Source: Bacteroidia bacterium (GTDB lineage Bacteria; Bacteroidota; Bacteroidia; SpSt-205). From it: a stretch of 64,000 nt of DNA. The number at the start of each line of letters is the position of its first letter. Position 1 is the first letter of the stretch. A program made the translations under genes and the position numbers. The stretch covers positions 124,001 through 188,000 of the forward strand of contig JAOAHZ010000002.1 of the NCBI GenBank assembly GCA_026414975.1, written 5' to 3'. Of the stretch, positions 36,950 through 46,229 are shown one piece after another. The notes under the pieces are model-generated. The model did not search any database. It was not told where the DNA came from and saw nothing but the letters and a program-made list of their open reading frames with translations.

Positions 36950-37518
36950 GAACTCCTTTACTCTGGGGTGGCTTAGGCGCAATAGCTGCGGCTCAGAGGG
37001 TTCTGGTAGGACCTTCGGGCAAGGATTCGGTGCTCTCGGCGGGAAAGCTCATGATCCGTTACGAGGCACCTGCAGGTTGGCAGCGCGACACCTTTATTTT
37101 GACCGTACGCAATGCAATCGGTATCGTCACCCGAGCTCGTTTGAAGCCCCAGCCCAATGGCCCCCATCAAGCCGAAATATCCCTCCTCAAACCGGGCTTC
37201 TTTGTTCTCTTGGTACAACACCCTAAAGTGGGGGGACGCATCTGGGCTTCCCACCGCCTGTATGTATTAGCACCACCTTATACCACGATTGGACAGGTCA
37301 GAGCTTACCACAATACCCTGCTGGCTCGCAAACCCACTTCTGTATCTTATCCCCCTGAACTGCCAGAAGAACTGATTCCTCTCGTGGAGACTTTTCCTGA
37401 TGCCTCGCCGCCACCTGATGTTTTGATTGAGGAGGATACATTGCCTGACGACAGGTGGCCTTCCGTAGAAGAGGAAGTAGGGGATTCCCTTGATGACGAT
37501 GTTTTAGAAGATGACTGA
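36922..37518 (+). CDS. Unknown protein, probably exported, with acidic tail
   Basis: 198 residues; family not recognised. The N-terminus MFHKMERGLRTPLLWGGLGAIAAAQ looks like a signal peptide with the same AQ cleavage pattern seen elsewhere in the window. The middle is beta-rich (FILTVRNAIGIVTRARL, ISLLKPGFFVLLVQHPK) and the end is strongly acidic (EEEVGDSLDDDVLEDD). The start at 36922 lies inside the previous gene; the ATG at 36934 is also possible. Confidence 0.65.
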   Translation: MFHKMERGLRTPLLWGGLGAIAAAQRVLVGPSGKDSVLSAGKLMIRYEAPAGWQRDTFILTVRNAIGIVTRARLKPQPNGPHQAEISLLKPGFFVLLVQHPKVGGRIWASHRLYVLAPPYTTIGQVRAYHNTLLARKPTSVSYPPELPEELIPLVETFPDASPPPDVLIEEDTLPDDRWPSVEEEVGDSLDDDVLEDD

Positions 37519-37547
37519 TAGGAATCCGGCTTTTTGTTTGCCTGCGT

Positions 37548-39020
37548 ATGGCATCTCGCGTTGCTGTCTGGCTACTCAATGACCTGCGCCTTCATGACCA
37601 TCCTGCTCTGCACGCAGCTCTACAAAAACAGCCTGAGCATGTAGAGTTTGTGTTTATCTGGGGGCCTCCTCTCATAAGCTGGGGCAAACTTTCCTATCCA
37701 CCACACTTTCCCGGCGTGAATCGTCGCATCAGCCCGATGCGCGAACGATTTATCATAGAATCACTTTTAGACTTAGCCCGCCGAGTCCCTTTGACCCTAT
37801 TGGAAGGAGAACCAGATGAAGTCCTTCCAGCTTGGGCTGCCAGCCGAGGCCTATCCGCTGTATATGCTCACAAAGAATGGGCTGTAGAGGAAAGTGCCTA
37901 CCAAGAAGCTGTGGCTAAGGCGCTCCAGCGACACAACATCACCCTGTCTCTCCATGAAGGCAACGCTCTGTATGAAAGCTCCCAGCTACCCTTTCCTATT
38001 GAGGCTTTACCCCAGCTATTTACGCGCTTCCGGCAGCTCGTTGAGCGCACAGTTCAAGTCAAGCCCCCTCTCCCTGAACCCACCTTACCCTCCCCTATCC
38101 CCAACCCAGAGACCGAAAAATGGTTGGAAGAGCGTCTCAGCAAACTACCCTCCCTCCACGAGCAAAGCTTTCATTTCCGAGGAGGAGAACGAGCGGGTCA
38201 AAGCTGGGTAAAGCGGTACTTTGAACGCGCCGTATTTACCTACAAGGAAACCCGAAATAGGTTTTACGGAGAGACCTTTAGCAGTCATTTCTCACCGTGG
38301 TTGGCGTTGGGATGTCTATCTCCTCGGTGGATTTACGCTCAACTTCGTGAAGCCGAAAAATCCCATAAGGCCAACGAATCCACCTACTGGTTGTTTTTTG
38401 AGCTTTTATGGAGAGAGTACTTTCGGTGGTTAGGGGCTCGTTGGGGCTGGCGCTTCTTTGCCTCGGGCGGGCTGCGAGACCTCAATCTCCCTTGGCGGCG
38501 CGATGCTAAGCTCTTTCAGGCCTGGAAAGAGGGACAAACAGGCTACCCTATCGTGGATGCTGCTATGCGTGAGCTGAGCGCCACCGGCTGGACTTCCAAT
38601 CGCGCCCGGCAGATTGTAGCCAGCTTCCTCACCAAAAACTTATTCATAGACTGGCGGTGGGGAGCCGCCTACTTTGAAACTCAGCTGATAGATTACGATG
38701 TGTATAGTAACTGGGGAAACTGGCTCTATCAAGCCGGGGTCGGCACAGATGGGCGAGGATTCCGATGGTTTGACCCAGTCCGTCAAGCGAAACTGTATGA
38801 TAACGATGGAGGTTTTATCCGCTTGTGGGTACCCGAACTGCGAAGCCTATCCGCTCCTCGCATCTATATGCCTGAGCCTAATCAGCGCCCTGCTTTACGC
38901 TATCCTCAGCCTATCGTAGATTGGCAACAGAGCCTTGCTTACGCTAAGGACACCTACTGGCGTGCCGTCAAAGGCGAGCCTAAAGGAAACCAGCTACTCA
39001 AACTTTTCCGAGAGGAATAG
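37548..39020 (+). CDS. Cryptochrome DASH / photolyase-family protein
   Basis: FAD flavoprotein of the cryptochrome/photolyase family; DASH members repair UV cyclobutane dimers in single-stranded DNA and may also sense blue light. N-terminal antenna-binding Rossmann domain (VAVWLLNDLRLHDHPAL), then FAD domain with FSPWLALGCLSPRWIYAQL, TGYPIVDAAMRELSATGWTSNRARQIVASFL, DWRWGAAYFETQLIDYDVYSNWGNW and the DASH-like FRWFDPVRQAKLYDNDGGFIRLWVPEL. 490 residues, typical. The call of DASH over CPD photolyase rests on the C-terminal motif. Confidence 0.9.
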   Translation: MASRVAVWLLNDLRLHDHPALHAALQKQPEHVEFVFIWGPPLISWGKLSYPPHFPGVNRRISPMRERFIIESLLDLARRVPLTLLEGEPDEVLPAWAASRGLSAVYAHKEWAVEESAYQEAVAKALQRHNITLSLHEGNALYESSQLPFPIEALPQLFTRFRQLVERTVQVKPPLPEPTLPSPIPNPETEKWLEERLSKLPSLHEQSFHFRGGERAGQSWVKRYFERAVFTYKETRNRFYGETFSSHFSPWLALGCLSPRWIYAQLREAEKSHKANESTYWLFFELLWREYFRWLGARWGWRFFASGGLRDLNLPWRRDAKLFQAWKEGQTGYPIVDAAMRELSATGWTSNRARQIVASFLTKNLFIDWRWGAAYFETQLIDYDVYSNWGNWLYQAGVGTDGRGFRWFDPVRQAKLYDNDGGFIRLWVPELRSLSAPRIYMPEPNQRPALRYPQPIVDWQQSLAYAKDTYWRAVKGEPKGNQLLKLFREE

Positions 39021-39163
39021 CTTCCAACAAAATCAGCCCATCGCTCCAAAACCACAGACCACGAGACTCCTTCTGACATAAGCTTGACCTTCACGTCCAA
39101 GCCAGACAGACTGTGGTTTTGAAAAGGCGGATGACAGACTCTGATGATAGGCTTTAGCGGCTT

Positions 39164-39171
39164 TACTTTTG
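39164..39171 (+). promoter_or_regulatory. -7 box TACTTTTG of the GT4 gene
   Basis: TACTTTTG, 7 nt before the GTG start at 39179. Confidence 0.6.
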
Positions 39172-39178
39172 CGAGGCG

Positions 39179-40354
39179 GTGATTCGCTTTCTTCAGCTCA
39201 CGCCTAAGCCCCCATACCCTCCTAATGATGGAGGAGCCCTCGCCATGGCCCACGCTTTAGAGACGGTTACCCTGTTAGGCTGGGAAACCCACGGGCTTAC
39301 GATGAGCACCTACAAGCATCCCTACACACCCCAACCCTCTATTCCGACTCCCTTCACCGCAATAGAAGTAGATACCCGTCCCACCTTGAGGGGGGCTCTC
39401 AGGAACCTCCTATCTCGCGAGCCTTATCATGTGGCCCGTTTCCGCAGCTCTCAATACGCCTATGCCTTAGAGCAACTCATAGATAAGTTTCAACCCCACA
39501 TCATTCAAGTAGAGAGCCCTTATCTGACACCTTATGTGGAGTCCATCCCTCTGCCTAAGGTATATCGTCTGCACAACATAGAGTCCCAAATATGGCATCG
39601 CCACGCTCAAGAAAGAAAATGGTACCTGCGCTCTTACTTCTACCTCCAAGCTAAGCGCATAGAGGCCTACGAACGATCTATCCTCTCCGTTTACGACGGG
39701 CTTCTGCCTATTTCAGAGAAAGAAGCGCGGTTTGCCGAAGATAGCGGCTACAGGGGACGCATGGAAATTTTCCCTTTTGGGATTGAGGTAGAGAAGTACA
39801 AAGCACCTTCATTAGAAGCTCATCCCCCTCGCATAGGATTCATCGGAGGATTAGACTGGATGCCTAATCAGCAAGGCATCGTCTGGTTCCTGGACAAGGT
39901 ATGGAAACCCTTCCGGCGAAAACACCCTGACGCTCACCTTTCCATAGCTGGACGAAACACCCCTCGATGGCTTTACCGATATGCGGACTCACATACTCAC
40001 ATCCTCGGAGAAGTGCCCAACGCCCAGGCGTTCCTGCATCAGCACGAGATATTCATTGCTCCTCTTTTTTCCGGTAGCGGCATTCGTATCAAGCTCATAG
40101 AGGCCTTCGCAACTGGACGAGCTGTGGTAGCTACTTCCATAGCAGCCGAGAGCTTGGTGTATCAAGCAGGGCATGAAGTGCTAATTGCCGATACACCGAG
40201 GGCGTTTCTGGAGAGTCTATCTCTCCTATACACAGACAAAACTCTGCGTGAGCGCATGGGTAGAGCAGCCCGTGCTTTAGCCGAACGGCAATACGATCGC
40301 CGTATCCTTTTACCTCGTTTGAAGGCTTTTTATGAGTCTCTCCTGCATCGGTAG
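39179..40354 (+). CDS. Family GT4 glycosyltransferase
   Basis: GT-B-fold transferase of 391 residues, probably involved in surface polysaccharide or glycolipid synthesis. N-terminal domain starts FLQLTPKPPYPPNDGGALA; C-terminal nucleotide-sugar domain has IGFIGGLDWMPNQQGI, then HILGEVPN and FIAPLFSGSGIRIKLIEAFATGRAVVAT, where Glu in KLIEAFA is the GT4 E-motif. The start is GTG 39179. The sugar and acceptor are unknown. It overlaps anmK by 23 nt, so both are likely co-transcribed. Confidence 0.87.
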   Translation: MIRFLQLTPKPPYPPNDGGALAMAHALETVTLLGWETHGLTMSTYKHPYTPQPSIPTPFTAIEVDTRPTLRGALRNLLSREPYHVARFRSSQYAYALEQLIDKFQPHIIQVESPYLTPYVESIPLPKVYRLHNIESQIWHRHAQERKWYLRSYFYLQAKRIEAYERSILSVYDGLLPISEKEARFAEDSGYRGRMEIFPFGIEVEKYKAPSLEAHPPRIGFIGGLDWMPNQQGIVWFLDKVWKPFRRKHPDAHLSIAGRNTPRWLYRYADSHTHILGEVPNAQAFLHQHEIFIAPLFSGSGIRIKLIEAFATGRAVVATSIAAESLVYQAGHEVLIADTPRAFLESLSLLYTDKTLRERMGRAARALAERQYDRRILLPRLKAFYESLLHR

Positions 40355-41441
40355 CTGGCGCGTCTTGTCGCTGATGGCAGGCAGTTCAGCGGATGGGGTC
40401 AGCGCAGCCCTCGTACTGTATCGCCACTTCTGGCCCTCCTCCCTTCGGCAAGGCGAAGGACCCACCGCAAAAGCCTGGGATTACATCATCTTAGAAGCTG
40501 AGACCTTACCCTATCCCCCTTTCCTGATAGATAACTTACACAAGAGCCTCACCCTTTCAGGCTACGAGCTTCTACAGTTGAGTATCGTTTATACCGACTG
40601 GACGGGGGAAGTGATACAGCGCCGCTTTAGAAGGAGGGTGTACGACCTCCTTGTGTGGCATCCGCCCAACATATTTCATGAGCCGTCTCAGGGACTTACT
40701 TGGAGTTTAGGCGACCCAGAGCGACTTCGGGTTCAGCTGGGGAAGCCTATCGTAACGCACCTTCGGGCACGAGATATAGCCAGTGGAGGGACAGGAGCCC
40801 CCCTTATTCCTAATGCGGATGCATGCCTTTTTGCTGAGTACGGGACACTCCTCAACTTAGGCGGGATTGCCAATCTCACTCATTTGCCGAATCCCATAGC
40901 CTACGATATCACTCCTTGTAATCAGCTCCTCAACGCCCTTGCTTCTCAAGCTAATCCTACCCTTACCTATGATCCCGAAGGCACACTGGCTCGTCAAGGA
41001 CGCTTTATTTCCGAACTCAAAGCTGTTTTTCATCATCACCCCTTCTTCTCGCTCTCAGCACCTAAATCATTAGACAATCAAACTGTTCGGCGAGACTTCA
41101 TCGTCCCTTTTCTATCTCATTCGGCTGAGCCGGTAGATAAGCTCCACACAGCTACCCAGCTCATCGCCGAGGAGCTTACAAAGGCCCTGCGAAGCGTAGG
41201 AGCCAAGCGATTCACCTGTACGGGAGGGGGGACTCACAATCGCTTTCTCATAGAGGTACTCCAAGCAAAGACGGCAGAAGAAGGGATAGAGTATTTACCC
41301 GCTCCGCCTTTAGTGGTAGATTACCGGGAGAGCGTAGGCTTCGGGCTCTTAGGGCTGTGGCGCTACCTCGATGAAGATAATACGCATGGAAAGTGGACAG
41401 GGGCAAGGCGCGCCCACAGCAGTGGCTTACTTTCGCTGTAA
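40332..41441 (+). CDS. anmK: Anhydro-N-acetylmuramic acid kinase
   Basis: Peptidoglycan-recycling kinase that opens the 1,6-anhydro ring of anhMurNAc and phosphorylates it. Motifs: VLSLMAGSSADGVSAAL (family MSGTSxDGxD, somewhat altered), RDIASGGTGAPLIP with the catalytic Asp kept, LLNLGGIANLTHLP, YDITPCNQLLNALA and TCTGGGTHNRFL. 369 residues, normal. It fits the peptidoglycan genes elsewhere in the window (ddl, mltG). Its 3' end overlaps the convergent universal stress gene by 15 nt. Confidence 0.9.
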   Translation: MSLSCIGSWRVLSLMAGSSADGVSAALVLYRHFWPSSLRQGEGPTAKAWDYIILEAETLPYPPFLIDNLHKSLTLSGYELLQLSIVYTDWTGEVIQRRFRRRVYDLLVWHPPNIFHEPSQGLTWSLGDPERLRVQLGKPIVTHLRARDIASGGTGAPLIPNADACLFAEYGTLLNLGGIANLTHLPNPIAYDITPCNQLLNALASQANPTLTYDPEGTLARQGRFISELKAVFHHHPFFSLSAPKSLDNQTVRRDFIVPFLSHSAEPVDKLHTATQLIAEELTKALRSVGAKRFTCTGGGTHNRFLIEVLQAKTAEEGIEYLPAPPLVVDYRESVGFGLLGLWRYLDEDNTHGKWTGARRAHSSGLLSL

Positions 41442-42281
41442 GGGAAAGGCTAAGAGAGGATACTCTAAGTGCTGAGCGACATTTTCCGTAATGCTACCAA
41501 AAAGCAGTTGAGCCAAACCTTTCCGCGCATGCGTGCCCATCACAAGGAGGTCCGCTTTTTCTGCCTCCATCGCTTGGCGCAGCCCCTCTTCTACGGAAAT
41601 GTCGTTGTACACCCGCAACTCCATCGGCTCATGCTTGACGGCCTCTTTCACTTGCCCTAAGAACCTATCTATAGATGGTGTATCGTAAAAAACGTATGGC
41701 GTATTGATGATTAGAAGCGTAACCTTGACGCCAGCCCAAGGGCGTAGGAAATGGACCGCTTCCTGTATGAGCGGAACAGTCATGTCATCAAAGATATCTA
41801 CAGGAAGCAAGACCTTTTGATAGGCTGTATAGGTGTTTTTGGGATGAATAGCCAGCACAGGAACAGGACTGTGTCGGATAAGACGGGCGGTATTCGTACC
41901 AAAAATGCCGCCATGCCATAGGCTAGTGGCCCCGCGAGTACCCATCACAATGAGCCCCGTTCCTGGTACTTTATCTATGTACTCGTCAGGTCGCCAAACC
42001 GTCAAATCGCCCCAAAGATGTAATAACACCCGCGTCCCCGAGGCGGACAACGATGCAGCATACGCCTCTAAATGTTTCAGAAGTTCACCTCGGATCTTCA
42101 TGTCCATCTCAGCATCCACAATGGCTGAGAGCCCACCTTGGTAGGCTATACTGGCATAAGGACGATCATAAATGTGAGCTATATGAAGTTCAGCATTGAG
42201 CTTCTGGGCAATCTGTATGGCGTAAGCATAAGCGTTGCGTGCTACGTCTGAAAAGTCTGTTAGGTGTAGGATGGCTTTCAT
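41427..42281 (-). CDS. Tandem universal stress protein
   Basis: Two UspA domains in one 284-residue protein. Each has the ATP-binding loop G-2x-G-9x-G(S/T): VMGTRGATSLWHGGIFGTNT in the first half and VMGTHARKGLAQLLFGSITEN in the second. A cytoplasmic stress-response protein of undefined partner. The ATG at 42281 lies 5 nt after TAACTTTG. Confidence 0.9.
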   Translation of the reverse strand: MKAILHLTDFSDVARNAYAYAIQIAQKLNAELHIAHIYDRPYASIAYQGGLSAIVDAEMDMKIRGELLKHLEAYAASLSASGTRVLLHLWGDLTVWRPDEYIDKVPGTGLIVMGTRGATSLWHGGIFGTNTARLIRHSPVPVLAIHPKNTYTAYQKVLLPVDIFDDMTVPLIQEAVHFLRPWAGVKVTLLIINTPYVFYDTPSIDRFLGQVKEAVKHEPMELRVYNDISVEEGLRQAMEAEKADLLVMGTHARKGLAQLLFGSITENVAQHLEYPLLAFPLQRK

Positions 42282-42286
42282 GAGGG

Positions 42287-42294
42287 CAAAGTTA
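42287..42294 (-). promoter_or_regulatory. -7 box TAACTTTG of the universal stress gene
   Basis: Minus-strand TAACTTTG, 5 nt before the ATG at 42281. Confidence 0.6.
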
Positions 42295-42306
42295 GGGGGT
42301 TTATTC

Positions 42307-44604
42307 TTACTGCCAAGGACGCTCTAAAAAGCGTGTGTAACCTAAGTGAATGAATATCCGCATGGGCTGAGGCTGCCGGTCATAATAGGCGAGGAAAACG
42401 CCCAAAGGACCAATAAACGTTCGATAAAAAAGCCCACCCATAAGGTAGCGATAGAGAAGGGGCAGCTCTCTGAGGGTCGTGGGGAAAGCCAGAGCCCCCT
42501 CAGGTTGGAGAGGAGTCGGAAATCTCACCCCCAAGAAAGGCTGGTGCATATAGCCCTCGGCTCGGAAGTATATCTTTCGCCATAGGCGAAGGGTGACGTG
42601 TCCTCCTACAGCTCCGAAGCCTCTTTGATACAGCTCGGGCAAATAAAGGGTCGGACTCTCCGGAAAGGGATAAAAAGCTGGAGAAGCTAAAATCGTGGCC
42701 ACAGAATCCGCATAAGGTACTTGCAGAGAGAGACCACCTTCTATCCGAAGTCCTAAACTGAGTGAGTGCAATACAGAGAGATTTTGGCGGTAGCGGAGTA
42801 CGGCTTGCGGCCAAAAGTGCTCGGCTCGGTCATAGGATGCCCCTGAGAAAAGAGGTCTTTCTATCGCCCGATTAAGGTACAACCCCAAATACAAACGGCT
42901 ACCTTGCGTGGGATATTGACGGTCGTCCTCTGAGTCTACCAGTAGCTTCAGATAGCCTGTCAGAGCGCGAACGGCGGTTTGGGTCTCGGGCAAGCCATGG
43001 CTTTCGGTGATAGCATAACGAAGCAGACCCGCCTGAGCTTCAAATCGCCTAATCCCAAACTGAGCCCCTACTCCGACATAGTCCGCCCCCGTGAATACAT
43101 TGGCTTGACGAGGTAGCGGCAACCAATACGCCCCCAGAGTCTGGTAAGTAAAGCGACTGACTTGAGTCTCACCTAAGAGACGCACATCTACAGGTAAGGG
43201 GGGACGAATGCGCACCCGAAACTCTACCCCTTGCGCAAATGAGCCCTGAGTCAGGAGAGCTTCCCCTTCCCAGCCAGCCCACCAGACTTTTTCTATTCGG
43301 GCCCCTACTTGGATTGTATAACCCGAAGGAGAAAATACCCCTAACCCTACCCGAAGAAAAGCCTCCCCTCTTGGACGCACTAAAACAGTGAGACGAGCTT
43401 GATCCACTTTCTCCGTATCAGGCTGCAGTTCGGGAAAAAGGCTATAAAACGAAGCCGCCCGCCTCAGCATAAAAAGCCGTTGTCGCAGCCCGTCGGAACT
43501 TAATAACTCCCCCGGCTTTATGCCTAATACTTGACGATAAAAGAACCGTTCGTAAGGCTTAGCAGGATAGAAATCCAGAGCCGATAAGCGAATCGGATAA
43601 TCCCGATAACGGGCGAAGCGCATTCGGCGCGCTTGAAGACTAGCCGAGTCTGCCCGCCGCGGCCCAAGCTGCTCCCGAAGCTCTTCTATGCAAGAAAGTG
43701 CCGCCTCATACCCCCGCCGAACCGCAAACGAGAGAGACCCCGATGAAAAGTCCGTACTACTCATCTGCCCAAGGTCCGGCTGAATGAAAAAGCTCCGTTC
43801 AGGCAGCTTTTGCCATGTTAGCTGGTCTGATAGATGAGAAAAAAGTCGCCAGTAGTAGCCTTTTTGTCTAAATTCTTCTAAAGTCATCGGTGGCGACCCC
43901 ACATGTACCCCAATAATAAAGTCCGGAGCAAATTCTCGCTGCATAGGCTCCACTGGAAAGTTATCATATACCCCCCCGTCTACTAAGTTAGCGTACTCAC
44001 GCGTGCTGAGAGGGGAGAAAAATATGGGCACCGATATAGAGACTCGCACCGCTAAAGGCAGACTACCCCTTCTAAACACCACGGGACGACGCCTATATAG
44101 ATCAGCTCCAATAGCTCGGTAAGGAACCAGTAAGCTATCAAAGTTTCCCTTTGTGGCTAAATTGACTCCAGCTAACTTGGCGGTGAGCCCAAGGTTAATC
44201 TCAAAGTCAGATACCACCTGTTCTGGCAAAGGGAGATCCCCCCTAGATAAAAACTCCAAAGGTATTTCCCAGCTCGTGATGTCATACGAGCGGGTAGGGG
44301 CATAGTAAGCAAACTCTCGGAAAAAGGGCCCTGGACTCAACCACTGGCGATTTTCCCGCATCATGATGAGGAACATTTCGGCAGGTGAATACCCCGCTGC
44401 ATAAAAGCCCCCTACCATCGCTCCCATAGACGTGCCGGTTATGTAATCTATAGGAATACCCGCCTCTTCCAAGGCTTGGATGACACCCACATGAGCGGCT
44501 CCCCTCGCCCCACCTCCAGAGAGCACCAATCCTATGCGAGGTTGCCGAACGGTATCCTGTGCCCAAAGCATCATCACTGGTATCGCTCCTATGAGCCACC
44601 TCAT
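42307..44604 (-). CDS. Patatin-like phospholipase with C-terminal outer-membrane beta-barrel
   Basis: About 765 residues. Leader MRWLIGAIPVMMLWA then Q, a patatin lipase domain (LSGGGARGAAHVGVIQALEEA oxyanion loop, GTSMG nucleophile, DGGVYDNFPVEPM with the dyad Asp), a POTRA-like or linker section, then a barrel of the surface-antigen/Omp85 family with alternating strands and an end in GYTRFLERPWQ. This plan resembles type Vd autotransporters such as PlpD, in which the barrel exports the lipase. I use ATG 44604 rather than GTG 44616 because it begins the signal peptide; it lies 4 nt after the stop of the upstream permease gene. Confidence 0.87.
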   Translation of the reverse strand: MRWLIGAIPVMMLWAQDTVRQPRIGLVLSGGGARGAAHVGVIQALEEAGIPIDYITGTSMGAMVGGFYAAGYSPAEMFLIMMRENRQWLSPGPFFREFAYYAPTRSYDITSWEIPLEFLSRGDLPLPEQVVSDFEINLGLTAKLAGVNLATKGNFDSLLVPYRAIGADLYRRRPVVFRRGSLPLAVRVSISVPIFFSPLSTREYANLVDGGVYDNFPVEPMQREFAPDFIIGVHVGSPPMTLEEFRQKGYYWRLFSHLSDQLTWQKLPERSFFIQPDLGQMSSTDFSSGSLSFAVRRGYEAALSCIEELREQLGPRRADSASLQARRMRFARYRDYPIRLSALDFYPAKPYERFFYRQVLGIKPGELLSSDGLRQRLFMLRRAASFYSLFPELQPDTEKVDQARLTVLVRPRGEAFLRVGLGVFSPSGYTIQVGARIEKVWWAGWEGEALLTQGSFAQGVEFRVRIRPPLPVDVRLLGETQVSRFTYQTLGAYWLPLPRQANVFTGADYVGVGAQFGIRRFEAQAGLLRYAITESHGLPETQTAVRALTGYLKLLVDSEDDRQYPTQGSRLYLGLYLNRAIERPLFSGASYDRAEHFWPQAVLRYRQNLSVLHSLSLGLRIEGGLSLQVPYADSVATILASPAFYPFPESPTLYLPELYQRGFGAVGGHVTLRLWRKIYFRAEGYMHQPFLGVRFPTPLQPEGALAFPTTLRELPLLYRYLMGGLFYRTFIGPLGVFLAYYDRQPQPMRIFIHLGYTRFLERPWQ

Positions 44605-44608
44605 GCTT

Positions 44609-45802
44609 TCAATCACCTTGCAAAGCTGAGCGCAAATCTATTCGTCCCAGTTGATACCGCATATAAAGAGAAAGAAGCACAGCTACACCGCTTATCAGCG
44701 CTAAAAGCCAGAGATAATCTTCTACGGCTAATCGAACTGGAAAGTATTCTAAGAGGAAACCTTCCCCTCCACGCAGCTTGATAAAGCGAAAGGTATCCTG
44801 TAAAATAACCACGATTGTGCCCAGGAGGAGACCTGCTCCTGTCGCCCCAAGCAGAAGGGCCACCGCAAGCCCCTGAAGAAGCCTGTGGATCCACGAGGGC
44901 GAAGCGCCTAACGCTTGATACAATGCCCAATCACGCCGACCTAAAAGTAAAAAGGCTGATAAGGTGCTGACTACGCCCATAAGAGTCATAAGAAGTAAAA
45001 AGAATAGCCCTATCCGAGCCAGCACTTTCTCCTGGGCCAGTACTCGGTACAATCCTTCGTGCTGGCGCCTTGGGTCTTGCACCTCTATACTAGGATATAG
45101 CTCTCGTCGCAAAGTTTTGATGAAGTTTTCTATCTTAGTAGATGGAGCCAGGTGTAGCTCTATCACATCGTACGCCAAATCACGAAAGCTGGTCCAGTCC
45201 GACTGTCGGGCAATGACCCAAGTATCATCATACTCTTTCTGGACGCTAAAAATGCCTTGAACGTCTATCCGCTGCTTGAGGAGGCCTTCCATTCCCATGA
45301 AGGCTATGCGTCGTCCAGAGGGAATCACATAAACCCATAACGCTTCTTCCTTCAAATCGGCTAAGGCTAACTGGCTGGCCACCCCAGCGCCTATAAGCGC
45401 GTGGCGAGGACGCATGGGAAAGTTATCGCCCCAAAGGAGCTGAGTACCTATCCGACTGACCTTGGGATAACGCTCATCCACCAATCGCAAGCGCACGACA
45501 GCTTGCCGCCCTCCATATCGCAAAATAGCCACTCGTTCATAGACCCCAGCCGCTACTTCTACTTCAGGGCGAGCCTCCAGAGCCTGCCGAAGAGAGTCAG
45601 TCAAACCGCGTCCTACCAGTCGTATTTGAGGATCCGCTCGCTGAAAAACCGTCTCCAAAAAAGCGCTGAATCCATTGAAGACCGAGGCCACGACCAACCA
45701 GGCCCATCCAGAGAGAAGCAACCCCGCAAAACTCAAGCGCAAGAGCCACCGAACGACAGGTCTTGGACTGCGCCATAGGTAGCGCCATATGAGAATCCAC
45801 AT
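44609..45802 (-). CDS. ABC transporter permease of the FtsX/LolE type
   Basis: 397-residue inner-membrane protein with an N-terminal helix (LLLSGWAWLVVASVFNGF), a large periplasmic domain (about residues 50-260) and three helices at the C-terminus (IGLFFLLLMTLMGVVSTLSAF onward), the MacB/LolE fold. LolE-type permeases extract lipoproteins from the inner membrane. No ATPase gene is adjacent, so the partner must be elsewhere. It follows rbfA by 3 nt and precedes the patatin gene by 4 nt. I recall a similar rbfA-permease order in other Bacteroidota, not checked. Confidence 0.85.
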   Translation of the reverse strand: MWILIWRYLWRSPRPVVRWLLRLSFAGLLLSGWAWLVVASVFNGFSAFLETVFQRADPQIRLVGRGLTDSLRQALEARPEVEVAAGVYERVAILRYGGRQAVVRLRLVDERYPKVSRIGTQLLWGDNFPMRPRHALIGAGVASQLALADLKEEALWVYVIPSGRRIAFMGMEGLLKQRIDVQGIFSVQKEYDDTWVIARQSDWTSFRDLAYDVIELHLAPSTKIENFIKTLRRELYPSIEVQDPRRQHEGLYRVLAQEKVLARIGLFFLLLMTLMGVVSTLSAFLLLGRRDWALYQALGASPSWIHRLLQGLAVALLLGATGAGLLLGTIVVILQDTFRFIKLRGGEGFLLEYFPVRLAVEDYLWLLALISGVAVLLSLYMRYQLGRIDLRSALQGD

Positions 45803-45805
45803 GTA

Positions 45806-46195
45806 TCAGCTTGCCGAAGACTCGTCTTTGCCAGGGGGTGGAAGATTTTTCAGTACCTCCTCCACTCGCCGAGCCCGCAACTCCACCTCATCGGCGAAAA
45901 ATTGAACCGTCGGCATAACCTTGACCTGGTTGCGAATCTGCTGAGCCAGCCGGTAGCGTATGGTCTTGTGATGCTGGTTGAGTAAGCGAACAGCGAAGGT
46001 TTGCTTCTCGACAGGAGATACCAGTAAGTAGGCTCGGACCTGCTGAAGGTCCGATGTAACCCGCACATCGCTCACTTCGACTAATACACCACTCAACTCA
46101 GGCAGTTCATCCGTCGCTTCTCGGACGATGTCGGAGAGGTATCGCTTCATTTCCGAGGCAAAACGCTGCTGTCGTAGATTCGGGGGGCGAGCCAT
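45806..46195 (-). CDS. rbfA: Ribosome-binding factor A
   Basis: Small KH-like factor needed for 30S subunit maturation and 16S rRNA 5'-end processing. Sequence fits: RQQRFASEMKRYLSDIVREAT start, VEVSDVRVTSDLQQVRAYL, then RYRLAQQIRNQVKVMPTVQFFADE. 129 residues from ATG 46195. The track start at 46201 is the TTG of the TACTTTTG promoter box, only 3 nt from the ATG, so there is no room for a ribosome-binding site. Confidence 0.9.
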   Translation of the reverse strand: MARPPNLRQQRFASEMKRYLSDIVREATDELPELSGVLVEVSDVRVTSDLQQVRAYLLVSPVEKQTFAVRLLNQHHKTIRYRLAQQIRNQVKVMPTVQFFADEVELRARRVEEVLKNLPPPGKDESSAS

Positions 46196-46198
46196 ATT

Positions 46199-46206
46199 CA
46201 AAAGTA
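46199..46206 (-). promoter_or_regulatory. -7 box TACTTTTG of rbfA
   Basis: Minus-strand TACTTTTG, 3 nt before the ATG at 46195, the shortest spacing in this window. Confidence 0.6.
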
Positions 46207-46216
46207 CGCATTTTCG

Positions 46217-46224
46217 TATCTTAG
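46217..46224 (+). promoter_or_regulatory. Weak -7-like box TATCTTAG of the S1P-lyase-like gene
   Basis: TATCTTAG, two mismatches from the TAnnTTTG consensus core, 5 nt before the ATG at 46230. Confidence 0.35.
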
Positions 46225-46229
46225 AGGAG

